A DNA stretch of 31,241 bases from JAIBJP01 sp035601195. Lineage in GTDB: Bacteria; Actinomycetota; Thermoleophilia; Gaiellales; Gaiellaceae. A model generated the notes under the pieces. That model saw nothing but the letters and a program-made list of their open reading frames with translations, searched no databases and had not been told where the DNA came from. Made by a program: the position numbers and the translations under genes. Below, in pieces: positions 1 to 6,408 of the stretch. Numbering within the stretch: the first letter of the stretch is position 1; the number at the start of each line of letters is the position of its first letter. Location of the stretch: contig DATNOU010000151.1 of assembly GCA_035601195.1 (NCBI GenBank), positions 1 to 31,241 of the forward strand. The letters run 5' to 3'.

Positions 1-1
1 A

Positions 2-1495
2 TTCGCCGACGGCTTCGGCGGCTCGAATCGCCACGTAGTCGACTACCTGACGGAAGTCGTGCTCACGATGCTCGATACCGAGCAGCGTGACTTCCTCGTC
101 GAGACGTCGATTCTCGAAACGATGTGCGCACCGTTGTGCGACGCCGTGACCGCGCGGGGTGGGTCGGCGGAGATGCTCGCTGAACTAGAGCGCGCGAATC
201 TTTTTCTGATCCCGCTTGACGATCACCGTGAGTGGTATCGCTATCACCCTCTCTTCGGAGGTCTCCTGCAGGGCCGGTTGACGGAACGCGAGGCAGGCGC
301 CGCGCAGGAGCTGCATCGACGCGCCTCAGCGTGGCTCGCTGACGCCGGCTACACCGAAGAAGCGGTTCGACACGCGATCGCCGCCGGGGAGATGGAGGCG
401 GCGACGAATTTGGTCGTCGAGAGGTGGCTATCGCACCCCCTCATTCATCTCGGACGGGGCGAGGCGGTCATCCCGTGGCTAGAACCGATTCCTTCTCGAG
501 CGCTCCACGATGACCCCAGGCTCGCCTTGGTCGAGGCGTGGGCGATGAGCATGCTTCATCGCCGCGAGGAGGCCGCCGAGGCACTCGAGGTGGTCGAGAC
601 GATCGGCCCCAAACTGGCACTTCCGGACGGAAGCTCGGTGGACGCCGTGGCCTCGCTTCTCCGCGCCTGTTTTCCCTGGGACGACGTCGGCCAAGCAATG
701 CAGGCGGCAAAAGAGACGCGAGAGCTCGAGGGCGCGCTCAGCCCTTGGTGGCAGCCGGCATCGCTTCTTGCAACCGGGCGAGCGAACTACCTCGCGGGTC
801 AACCGGAGAATGCGAGGAGGCCGCTCGAGCAGGCGGCCCTACTCGGAGGTCGATTGCACCAGTGGCTCATCGTCTCTGCCGCGCAGGGCATCCGCGCGCG
901 CATTGCCTTGGCTGGTGATGACCTCGAGGAAGCAGAAGTATGGGCATCGGAGGCCGTCCACACGATCGAGGTGCGGGGCCTCTCAGACGAACCGGGCTCC
1001 GGTATCGCCTACGTCGCTCTTGGAGCCGTGCGGGCGCGGCAAGGGCTTGTTGATCAGGCCGCTGAGCTGATCGAGAGGGGCCTTGTCCGGCTGCGAGCGC
1101 GCGGGGAGCAGCTCGACATGGCCGACGCCCTCCTCGTCCTTGCTCCCGTTCGACGCATCCTTGCCACGTTGGCCGAGGCACGCGGACTGGTGGAGGACGC
1201 GAGGGCCTTGATCGAAGGCAGCGCCAACCCCGGGATGCTTTACGAGCGCCTCGAGGAGGTGGCTCGCACCCTGACGCCCGCGCACCGCAGGATCGAGGGC
1301 GACAGCGAGCTGACCGAACGAGAGGTCGAGGTCCTCCGCTACCTGGCTGAGGGTCTCGCGAAAAGAGATATCGGCAAGGTGCTCTTCCTCTCGTACAACA
1401 CGATCCACTCACACACGAAGTCGATCTACCAAAAGCTCCGAGTTTCCTCACGTCAGGCCGCCATCGAGCGGGCGCGTGAACTCGGGGCACTGTAA
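2..1495 (+). CDS. MalT/LuxR-type large transcriptional regulator, 5' end outside window
   Basis: The frame is open from base 2, so the first ATG in the window (59) is internal and the start lies upstream. The visible ~497 residues begin at the end of a STAND/NB-ARC-type ATPase region (phrases such as LLAELERANLF..PLDD and WYRYHPLFGGLL are typical of MalT-family regulators). An alpha-helical repeat (TPR-like) sensor region rich in EEA and ARA helices follows. The protein ends with a LuxR-type helix-turn-helix: LTEREVEVLRYLAEGLAKRDIG, then the recognition helix around SYNTIHSHTKSIYQKL. Family members bind a ligand and ATP, oligomerise and activate promoters through the C-terminal HTH. The ligand cannot be read from this sequence. 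A stem-loop follows the stop codon. Confidence 0.88.
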   Translation, partial: FADGFGGSNRHVVDYLTEVVLTMLDTEQRDFLVETSILETMCAPLCDAVTARGGSAEMLAELERANLFLIPLDDHREWYRYHPLFGGLLQGRLTEREAGAAQELHRRASAWLADAGYTEEAVRHAIAAGEMEAATNLVVERWLSHPLIHLGRGEAVIPWLEPIPSRALHDDPRLALVEAWAMSMLHRREEAAEALEVVETIGPKLALPDGSSVDAVASLLRACFPWDDVGQAMQAAKETRELEGALSPWWQPASLLATGRANYLAGQPENARRPLEQAALLGGRLHQWLIVSAAQGIRARIALAGDDLEEAEVWASEAVHTIEVRGLSDEPGSGIAYVALGAVRARQGLVDQAAELIERGLVRLRARGEQLDMADALLVLAPVRRILATLAEARGLVEDARALIEGSANPGMLYERLEEVARTLTPAHRRIEGDSELTEREVEVLRYLAEGLAKRDIGKVLFLSYNTIHSHTKSIYQKLRVSSRQAAIERARELGAL

Positions 1496-1498
1496 GCC

Positions 1499-1516
1499 CC
1501 GCGTTGGAAAACGCGG
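1499..1516 (+). terminator. Stem-loop just after the regulator stop codon
   Basis: A perfect 7-bp stem (CCGCGTT / AACGCGG) encloses a GGAA tetraloop and starts 3 nt after the TAA of the regulator. There is no T-run, which is common for actinobacterial terminators, so the terminator role is inferred. Confidence 0.45.
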
Positions 1517-1873
1517 CAGTGCGCGGCCTGTGCAACCACAGCGCCCTACACTCGTTGACTCTTTAGACAACAGCCCTGGGCGCACTTCACGGGTGACCAG
1601 GCAAGCCGGCTTGACGACCCGGGACGTGTGGATGAGCCGCGGCCCAGGCGCCGGCACCTTCTGAGAGCCTCAGGCGTCATCTGCACACACTGCTGAGTCG
1701 TGCAGCCAGTACCTCTCATCCGCATGACTCCCATCTCAGGTGCCGCGCCGTCCGGGGCGAACGAGTAGCGTGGTTACGCGCAGTTTTCTTCGAATCGCCC
1801 CAGATCCTCTCTCCCTCACATTCGTCACACGTTCCTACCCGTTTGTGGGTTGAGCCCGTTGCGTAGGGGGACG
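1517..1873. other. Non-coding stretch between regulator and membrane protein
   Basis: About 360 nt with no convincing gene. The small frames here lack a ribosome site and protein-like composition. It presumably holds the promoter of the following gene, and an AGGGGG Shine-Dalgarno-like run is present at 1865-1870. No repeat or clear RNA was recognised. Confidence 0.5.
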
Positions 1874-1879
1874 ATGGTT

Positions 1880-2839
1880 ATGTACATGCGAGGGTTTCTG
1901 AACTATTGCCGCAGTCCGAGGGGACGGCTGGTAGTCAACGTCGTCTCCGGGCTGATCGCCGTGACCGTGGCGGTGCTTGCGGCGCGCCATTTTGCGGAGA
2001 CCGGCTGGCCGCTCGCACACGCCGACCTGCGGCTTCTCTTAGCGGCAAGCGGTTTCTTCCTCCTCGCTTACCTCTTCAAGGCACTGGGTTGGCATCGGCT
2101 CTTCGCGGGAAGCGATCGGCCGAGCTCAATGGCCCTCGCGGCTGCGGGTGGCGCCGCGACTGTCGGCGGTGCTGCGCTCCCCGGTCGCTTCGACGATGTC
2201 GTGCGCGTCGCCGTCGTCCGTCGCTACTCGGGCGTCCAGTGCGTTCCCACCGTCTGCTTCTCCCTCTTCATGCTTGGTCTTATCGACGCGGCGGCGCTGA
2301 TGCCGCTCGCGTCGTCGGCCGCCGCAACGTCCGACAGCTCTGTCGGCGTGCGAGCGGCCATGGGTGTAGTCGCGCTCGCGGGTCTCGGGGCCGCGATCCT
2401 CGTCGTAGCGCTCCCGCGGCTTGCGGAGAGCGCGTGGCTGATCCGCTTCCGCGTTGCGCGTTGGGTAAGCGCCCGCGTGATCTCTCCGCGTGAGGCGTGG
2501 AAGTCATGGATCCTCGTCCTCTCCTCCTGGCTCGCCCGCGCGATCGGGCTCTTCTTCCTCCTCGCAGCGCTCAGCGTCTCCCTTTCGTTCCCGCTCGCGG
2601 TTGCCTTCCTCGTGGCCGCGGCGGCGTCCGCCGCGCTGCCCATCGCCCCGGCCGGAGCCGCCACACAGGCCGGCGCGGGGGCCGCCATCCTCATCGCTAG
2701 CGGGATCGGCACCGCGGACGCAGTTGCCTTTGCGATCGCGGCACAGGCTGTGCTCATCCTCGTCGGCGCGGTCGTGATCGTGATCGCCGCCGTCTGGGGC
2801 GGCGGCCAGCGTCTCCGCGTCGCGCGCGCCTCGAGCTAG
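1880..2839 (+). CDS. Lysylphosphatidylglycerol synthase TM region / UPF0104-like membrane protein
   Basis: About 319 residues with at least eight hydrophobic segments, resembling the flippase-like membrane part of the UPF0104 (MprF N-terminal, AglD-like) family. A segment near residue 100 (GGAALPGRFDDVVRVAVVRR) matches the family's conserved glycine/arginine loop. The GAGAATQAGAGAA region near the C-terminus is the usual last conserved block. No synthase domain is fused, so transfer of a lipid or lipid-linked sugar is a family-level guess. Start choice: AGGGGG at 1865-1870 is best spaced for ATG 1880; ATG 1874 and TTG 1850 are alternatives. The stop codon overlaps that of the convergent bcp gene through a shared CTAG. 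Confidence 0.72.
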   Translation: MYMRGFLNYCRSPRGRLVVNVVSGLIAVTVAVLAARHFAETGWPLAHADLRLLLAASGFFLLAYLFKALGWHRLFAGSDRPSSMALAAAGGAATVGGAALPGRFDDVVRVAVVRRYSGVQCVPTVCFSLFMLGLIDAAALMPLASSAAATSDSSVGVRAAMGVVALAGLGAAILVVALPRLAESAWLIRFRVARWVSARVISPREAWKSWILVLSSWLARAIGLFFLLAALSVSLSFPLAVAFLVAAAASAALPIAPAGAATQAGAGAAILIASGIGTADAVAFAIAAQAVLILVGAVVIVIAAVWGGGQRLRVARASS

Positions 2840-3293
2840 CCGGGAAGCGCCTCGAGCACCCGCTCGGCGTGCCCTTCGGGCTTCACACGCCGTAGAGCCC
2901 TGGCCACGTTGCCGTGCTCGTCGATGACGAAGGTCGAGGCTCAATGCCCATCGACTTGCGCCCGAACCTATTGCGCTCCACCCAGACGCCGTAGTCGTCT
3001 GCGACGCGATGGCCGGGGTCGGCGAGGAGCGTGAACGGCAGCGAGTACTTCTCGCGGAAGCGGGCGTGCGAGGCCTCGTCGTCGGGACTGACCCCGAGAA
3101 CGACGGCGCGTCGTTCCCGGAAGAGGGAGTAATGGTCGCGTAGCTCACAGGCCTGAGTCGTGCAGCCCGGCGTGTCGTCTTCGGGATAGAAGTAGAGGAT
3201 GACCGGACGGCCGCGGAGGCCAGATAGCCGGATGCGCTCGCCCGTGTCGGTCGCGAGCTCGAAGTCGGGTGCCGGGCCGCCTTCCTCGACCAT
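2836..3293 (-). pseudogene. bcp: Bcp/AhpC-TSA thioredoxin-dependent peroxiredoxin, frameshifted near the C-terminus
   Basis: The reading frame starts at 3293 and shows a normal Bcp: APDFEL, then the peroxidatic-cysteine motif FYPEDDTPGCTTQACELRD and the usual VLGVSPD. Around residue 117, after RKSMGIE, the frame slips. Inserting one base near 2938-2941 restores the expected family ending: STFVIDEHGNVA, then ALRRVKPEGHAERVLEALPG and a stop at 2836-2838. Without the correction the protein gains an unrelated tail ending at 2883. The catalytic region is intact, so the product might keep some activity. The shift is either a real mutation or a consensus error. Bcp proteins reduce peroxides in the cytosol using thioredoxin. 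The gene is divergent from the membrane-protein pair, with 34 nt between starts. Confidence 0.85.
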
Positions 3294-3327
3294 CCTCGCC
3301 AGTGTACGGAAGCTAGGGTTCCCGACC

Positions 3328-3681
3328 GTGCTGGAGCTGCATCAGCTCAACGCCTTCGTTCTCGTGGCCACAAACCTGCTCGCGTCCGGGTGGGGGGCTT
3401 CCTACTTGCTGCGCAAGCGCTACCCCGGCCGCGTCTATGCGCACGTGCTGGCCGCCGGCCAGGCTCTTCTCATCGCGCAGGTCGCCCTGGGTCTCCTGCT
3501 TCTCTCCGACGGACGGCGAGCACCGGACCAGCTGCACTATCTCTACGGCACCCTGGCGCTTGTCGCGGCCCTGGCGCCCTGGCTCTATGCGCCGCCCGTG
3601 CCCGCGCGCCGGCTCGCCTGGTTCGTGGGAGCTACCCTGTTTGCAACCGCACTGTCTGTGCGCGCCTACTCGACCGCCTAG
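3328..3681 (+). CDS. Small four-helix membrane protein, unknown function
   Basis: 117 residues from GTG 3328 with about four hydrophobic segments: NAFVLVATNLLASGW, then a VYAHVLAAGQALLIAQVALGLLLL helix, a HYLYGTLALVAALAPWLY helix and a C-terminal helix. There is no signal peptide and no recognised catalytic motif. The conserved-looking HQLNAF and HYLYG stretches carry the only membrane-associated histidines, a pattern sometimes seen in heme or quinone proteins, but that is weak. The gene overlaps the next by one base (TAGTG), which indicates an operon with translational coupling. I do not recognise the family. Confidence 0.65.
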   Translation: MLELHQLNAFVLVATNLLASGWGASYLLRKRYPGRVYAHVLAAGQALLIAQVALGLLLLSDGRRAPDQLHYLYGTLALVAALAPWLYAPPVPARRLAWFVGATLFATALSVRAYSTA

Positions 3682-4049
3682 TGAGCCGCATCAACCCAAC
3701 TCTCCGCGGCTTCGCGATCATCGTCCTGATCGCGGTCGTCATCACGCTCCTGAACTTTCAGAACGCGCTCAACAGCCTCCTGCTGATCGCGAGAATCGCC
3801 TTCTTCCTCGCGATCGCGTTCTTCCTCTTCCTGCTCTGGCGCGAGCGGCGGGAGGAGATCTCCATGTGGGGAGCGCGGTCGCGCGTCGTCTTCTACGGAG
3901 CCGTTCTGCTCGCCGTTGCCAACATCGGAGCCTCGTTCACGGCCTATCCCGACGGGGGTCTGGAAACTCTGGTGTTCGTGGCCGTCTTCGTCGCGTGCGG
4001 CTACTCGCTCTGGCGCACGTGGCGCAGCGAGCACACGTACGGGTATTAG
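3681..4049 (+). CDS. Small membrane protein, unknown function
   Basis: 122 residues from a GTG that shares its G with the upstream TAG. The first half holds two hydrophobic helices (GFAIIVLIAVVITLL and IARIAFFLAIAFFLFLLW), followed by a basic/acidic loop WRERREEI. Two further helices lie at VVFYGAVLLAVANIG and TLVFVAVFVACGYSLW. The second helix is followed by positive charge, consistent with a cytoplasmic loop. No family was recognised. It is probably co-expressed with the preceding membrane protein and is convergent with hemQ, 8 nt apart. Confidence 0.65.
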   Translation: MSRINPTLRGFAIIVLIAVVITLLNFQNALNSLLLIARIAFFLAIAFFLFLLWRERREEISMWGARSRVVFYGAVLLAVANIGASFTAYPDGGLETLVFVAVFVACGYSLWRTWRSEHTYGY

Positions 4050-4057
4050 GAAAAACT

Positions 4058-4765
4058 CTAGGCGGACTCGACGCGCGCAGAGGCGCCGTCGAGCGAATCC
4101 AGGATCTGCGGAAGCTCCTGCGCCGTGCCTACGAAGATGGGCGTGTCGCGCTCGGTGTAGCGGCTCGCCTCGGTCTCGCGGAGCGTCATCATCAAGTGGA
4201 GGAAATCGGCGGGCGCCTCGCATTCGAAGGCCGTCATGAACTCCTGGTCATCGATTCCGAAGGAGTACGTAGTGTGGTTCGTGATCGTGACGAAGCGGCT
4301 TCCGACGGCGGCGTGCTCGGCCATCGCCCGGCGGCGGTCGTCGATGGGCAGCGCGTACCACTCGCGCTTCTTCACGAATGGGTAGACGACGAGATAGGGC
4401 GCTCCCCGCGGGACGACTCTGCGCGGACGCTTGCTCTTGTCCTCGAAGTACTGAGACGGCTTGGTCGCCGCGAGATAGGAATACGGAGTCTCCAGGTAGC
4501 CGGCCATGGGGCTCGCATTCACATCGACGGCGAGCTCCCGCAGGTCGTCGTAGCGCTCGGTCAGCTTCCAGAACATGAAGTCGACCTCGGGACGCACGCC
4601 GACGAGGCTGTACGTGCGGAGCTCCATCCGCTCTTGCCATCCTGCGACGACGTCGGCGAGCGCTTCCTTGCCGGCTGCGCGCTCCTCGACAGGGAGCCGC
4701 CTCCAGGCGGGGTCGACCCTGTACAGCGTGTACGCGACGTATTGAGTCGAGCTCTCCGCTGCCAC
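4058..4765 (-). CDS. hemQ: HemQ / chlorite dismutase-family coproheme decarboxylase
   Basis: 235 residues of chlorite dismutase-fold protein, the usual length for the Gram-positive and actinobacterial HemQ group. HemQ performs the last step of the coproporphyrin-dependent pathway, oxidative decarboxylation of coproheme to heme b with peroxide. Visible landmarks are WQERMELRTYSLVGVRPEVD (residues 43-62), the Tyr-rich ETPYSYLAATKPSQY (92-106), and the proximal-heme-ligand context ITNHTTYSFGIDDQEF, with His at about 164. True chlorite dismutases carry a distal Arg in a different context, so HemQ is preferred. No other heme gene is in the window. A nest of palindromes separates it from the upstream diadenylate cyclase gene on the same strand. 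Confidence 0.88.
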   Translation of the reverse strand: MAAESSTQYVAYTLYRVDPAWRRLPVEERAAGKEALADVVAGWQERMELRTYSLVGVRPEVDFMFWKLTERYDDLRELAVDVNASPMAGYLETPYSYLAATKPSQYFEDKSKRPRRVVPRGAPYLVVYPFVKKREWYALPIDDRRRAMAEHAAVGSRFVTITNHTTYSFGIDDQEFMTAFECEAPADFLHLMMTLRETEASRYTERDTPIFVGTAQELPQILDSLDGASARVESA

Positions 4766-4820
4766 GGCGCAATCGTAGCCGCTCGCGTTACGCCTTCCGC
4801 CCTACCTTGAAGGTGCGGGC

Positions 4821-4863
4821 CGCCCGCTACACGCGGGCGAGCGGGCGACCCGCTTTCAAGCGG
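4821..4863 (-). repeat. Cluster of three adjacent hairpins between the cyclase gene and hemQ
   Basis: Three perfect inverted repeats lie almost end to end. CGCCCGC/GCGGGCG has a 5-nt loop (4821-4839). AGCGGG/CCCGCT has a 3-nt loop (4840-4854). CCGCTT/AAGCGG has a 2-nt loop (4850-4863) and contains the stop codon of the upstream gene. They could terminate or attenuate transcription towards hemQ. No T-run is present. Confidence 0.5.
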
Positions 4864-5479
4864 ATTCGCCAGCGACGGCGAGCGTGACGCCGAGCTCCGG
4901 GACCTGACTCACCTCGGCAGAGCGCGTGAAGAGCCCCTCGCGGGACATCAGAAAGAGCTCCGGAATGATCTCGGCTCGGATTTCGCCACCGGAGAAGACG
5001 CGCACGACCGAGCTCTGCGAGACCGCGACGGCAGTCGCTTTTGTCTCACGGCTCACCGAAGCAGCGGCGGCGTGCCGCGTTCCCAGGCCAGGCAGGAAGT
5101 TCGTGGGCGAGAGATCCACGTCGATATAGCGGCCGGCGGAGACGAACGTGCCGTCGTCGGCGACGACGAAGGCGCCGTCCAGCTGGGACAGCTCCTTGAC
5201 GGTCTCGCGAAAGTCGGGCCGCTCGGCGCGCAGAAGGTCGGCGGGATGGCCTTGAAGAGGGTCGAGCAGGAGGGGACGCGACCTGGCCAGGACGTTGTCG
5301 ACGTCTCCGATCACGAAGAGCGTGCCGACCTTGCGGCCCTCGCGGCCCTCGCGCGCGAGCTCGACCGCGAGCTGAACGACAGCTTCGAGGGCTCGCTTGC
5401 GCAAGCTGGAGCAGTGCGTGCTCTTGGACACGGGGCCATAAGCCGTGCCGAACCATTCCTGCCGGCCGTTCTCAGCCAT
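4856..5479 (-). CDS. Stand-alone diadenylate cyclase (DisA_N/DAC) domain protein
   Basis: 207 residues made almost entirely of a DAC domain. The DGA motif is present (LDGAFVVADDGTFVSAG, residues 100-115), as is the second motif region (GLGTRHAAAASVSRETKA, 131-148). DAC domains condense two ATP into the second messenger c-di-AMP. The second motif is usually RHR; here it reads RHA, so activity may be altered. There is no DisA helical DNA-binding region and no CdaA-type membrane helices, so it resembles the small soluble DAC proteins. The N-terminus (MAENGRQEWFGTAYGPVSK) is not part of the core. It is divergent from sir2, with 49 nt between the starts. Confidence 0.8.
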   Translation of the reverse strand: MAENGRQEWFGTAYGPVSKSTHCSSLRKRALEAVVQLAVELAREGREGRKVGTLFVIGDVDNVLARSRPLLLDPLQGHPADLLRAERPDFRETVKELSQLDGAFVVADDGTFVSAGRYIDVDLSPTNFLPGLGTRHAAAASVSRETKATAVAVSQSSVVRVFSGGEIRAEIIPELFLMSREGLFTRSAEVSQVPELGVTLAVAGESA

Positions 5480-5528
5480 TACTCCTACGAACGAGCCGGG
5501 CCCCCGCCGTAATCCCTAGCATCGTGGC

Positions 5529-6260
5529 ATGTCCGAACGGCTCGCCGAGCTCATCCGCGAGCACCAGCCCTGCGTTGTGCTCACGGGCGCCGGCGTCTCC
5601 ACTGAGAGCGGGATCCCCGATTTCCGCTCCCCGACGGGCATGTGGGCGCAGTTCGACCCTCTCGAGTACGCAACCCTCGGCGCCTTCCAGCGCGACCCGG
5701 AGAAGGTTTGGCGCTTCTATGCGCACCGCTTCTCGATGCTGACCGACGCCGAGCCGAATCGGGCTCACCTGACGCTTGCGGAGCTGGAGAGGTATGGCCT
5801 GCTCCGCGCCGTGATCACGCAGAACATCGACCTTCTCCATGAGCGGGCCGGCAGCCGCGAGGTCGTCGAAGTGCACGGCTCGATCCGCACGTCGACTTGC
5901 CTCTCTTGTGGGGCGCGTTACCCGCTCGACGAGGTCTTGGGGCTGCTGGACGCCGGCGCACCTCGCTGCACAGCCTGCGGCGACGTGCTGAAACCGGACG
6001 TCGTTTTCTTCGACGAGCTGCTTCCCGACGAGGCTATCGACCGCGCGTACGAGCTGGCCGGCGAGGCGCGCTTACTCCTCGTCGTGGGCTCGTCGCTCGA
6101 AGTGTGGCCGGTCGCGGAGCTCCCGCTCGTCACCCTCCGGGGCGGCGGCAAGGTTGCGGTCGTCAACGACGGTCCGACATCCGCCGACGACCGCGCGGAG
6201 CTCAAGCTCGCCGGCAACGCAGGAGAGATCCTCGAGGCGACCCTCGCCGCCTTGACCTAA
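5529..6260 (+). CDS. cobB: Sir2-family NAD-dependent protein deacylase
   Basis: 243 residues, typical for a bacterial sirtuin. The NAD-binding motif GAGVSTESGIPDFRS is at 20-34, TQNIDLLHERAG at 97-108 and the catalytic His116 in VHGS. A zinc site is formed by CLSC (124, 127) and CTAC (147, 150). The nucleotide-binding GSSLEVWP and the VNDGPT motif follow. It removes acyl groups from lysines using NAD+, giving nicotinamide and O-acyl-ADP-ribose. It starts at ATG 5529, 49 nt from the divergent cyclase start. An 80-nt inverted-repeat element follows 9 nt after its stop. Confidence 0.93.
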   Translation: MSERLAELIREHQPCVVLTGAGVSTESGIPDFRSPTGMWAQFDPLEYATLGAFQRDPEKVWRFYAHRFSMLTDAEPNRAHLTLAELERYGLLRAVITQNIDLLHERAGSREVVEVHGSIRTSTCLSCGARYPLDEVLGLLDAGAPRCTACGDVLKPDVVFFDELLPDEAIDRAYELAGEARLLLVVGSSLEVWPVAELPLVTLRGGGKVAVVNDGPTSADDRAELKLAGNAGEILEATLAALT

Positions 6261-6269
6261 ACGGACGAT

Positions 6270-6349
6270 TTGTGTTCCACGTGTTCGCCCCCAAACGCTT
6301 CGCACACGAAGTGTCCGAGCCAAGACGACTTTGTGCGCGTGGAACACAA
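6270..6349 (+). repeat. 80-nt inverted-repeat-ended element, copy A (sir2-uvrC)
   Basis: Perfect 12-bp terminal inverted repeats, TTGTGTTCCACG and CGTGGAACACAA, bound exactly 80 nt. Copy B at 14894-14973 has the same length and matching ends. In copy A the right end carries TTTGTGC just inside the arm; in copy B the same sequence lies at the left end in reverse complement, so the two are in opposite orientation. The right end can also fold alone as TTGTG-N9-CACAA. The centre contains a small ACAC-GAA-GTGT hairpin. There is no T-run. The role is unknown: a dispersed repeat, a small structured RNA or a processing site. Confidence 0.7.
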
Positions 6350-6408
6350 GCGCAGTCCGCTCCTGGGCGCCACGAGAGGCCGAACGGGGCCCGGCTAGGC
6401 TAGGCCTG

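Noticed and set aside
4800..5479. DisA (full-length DNA integrity scanning protein)
   Set aside because: The protein ends after the cyclase domain; no helical linker or helix-hairpin-helix region follows.
6270..6349. Simple intrinsic terminator of sir2
   Set aside because: The arms are 56 nt apart, no T-run follows, and a same-length copy exists elsewhere in the window.
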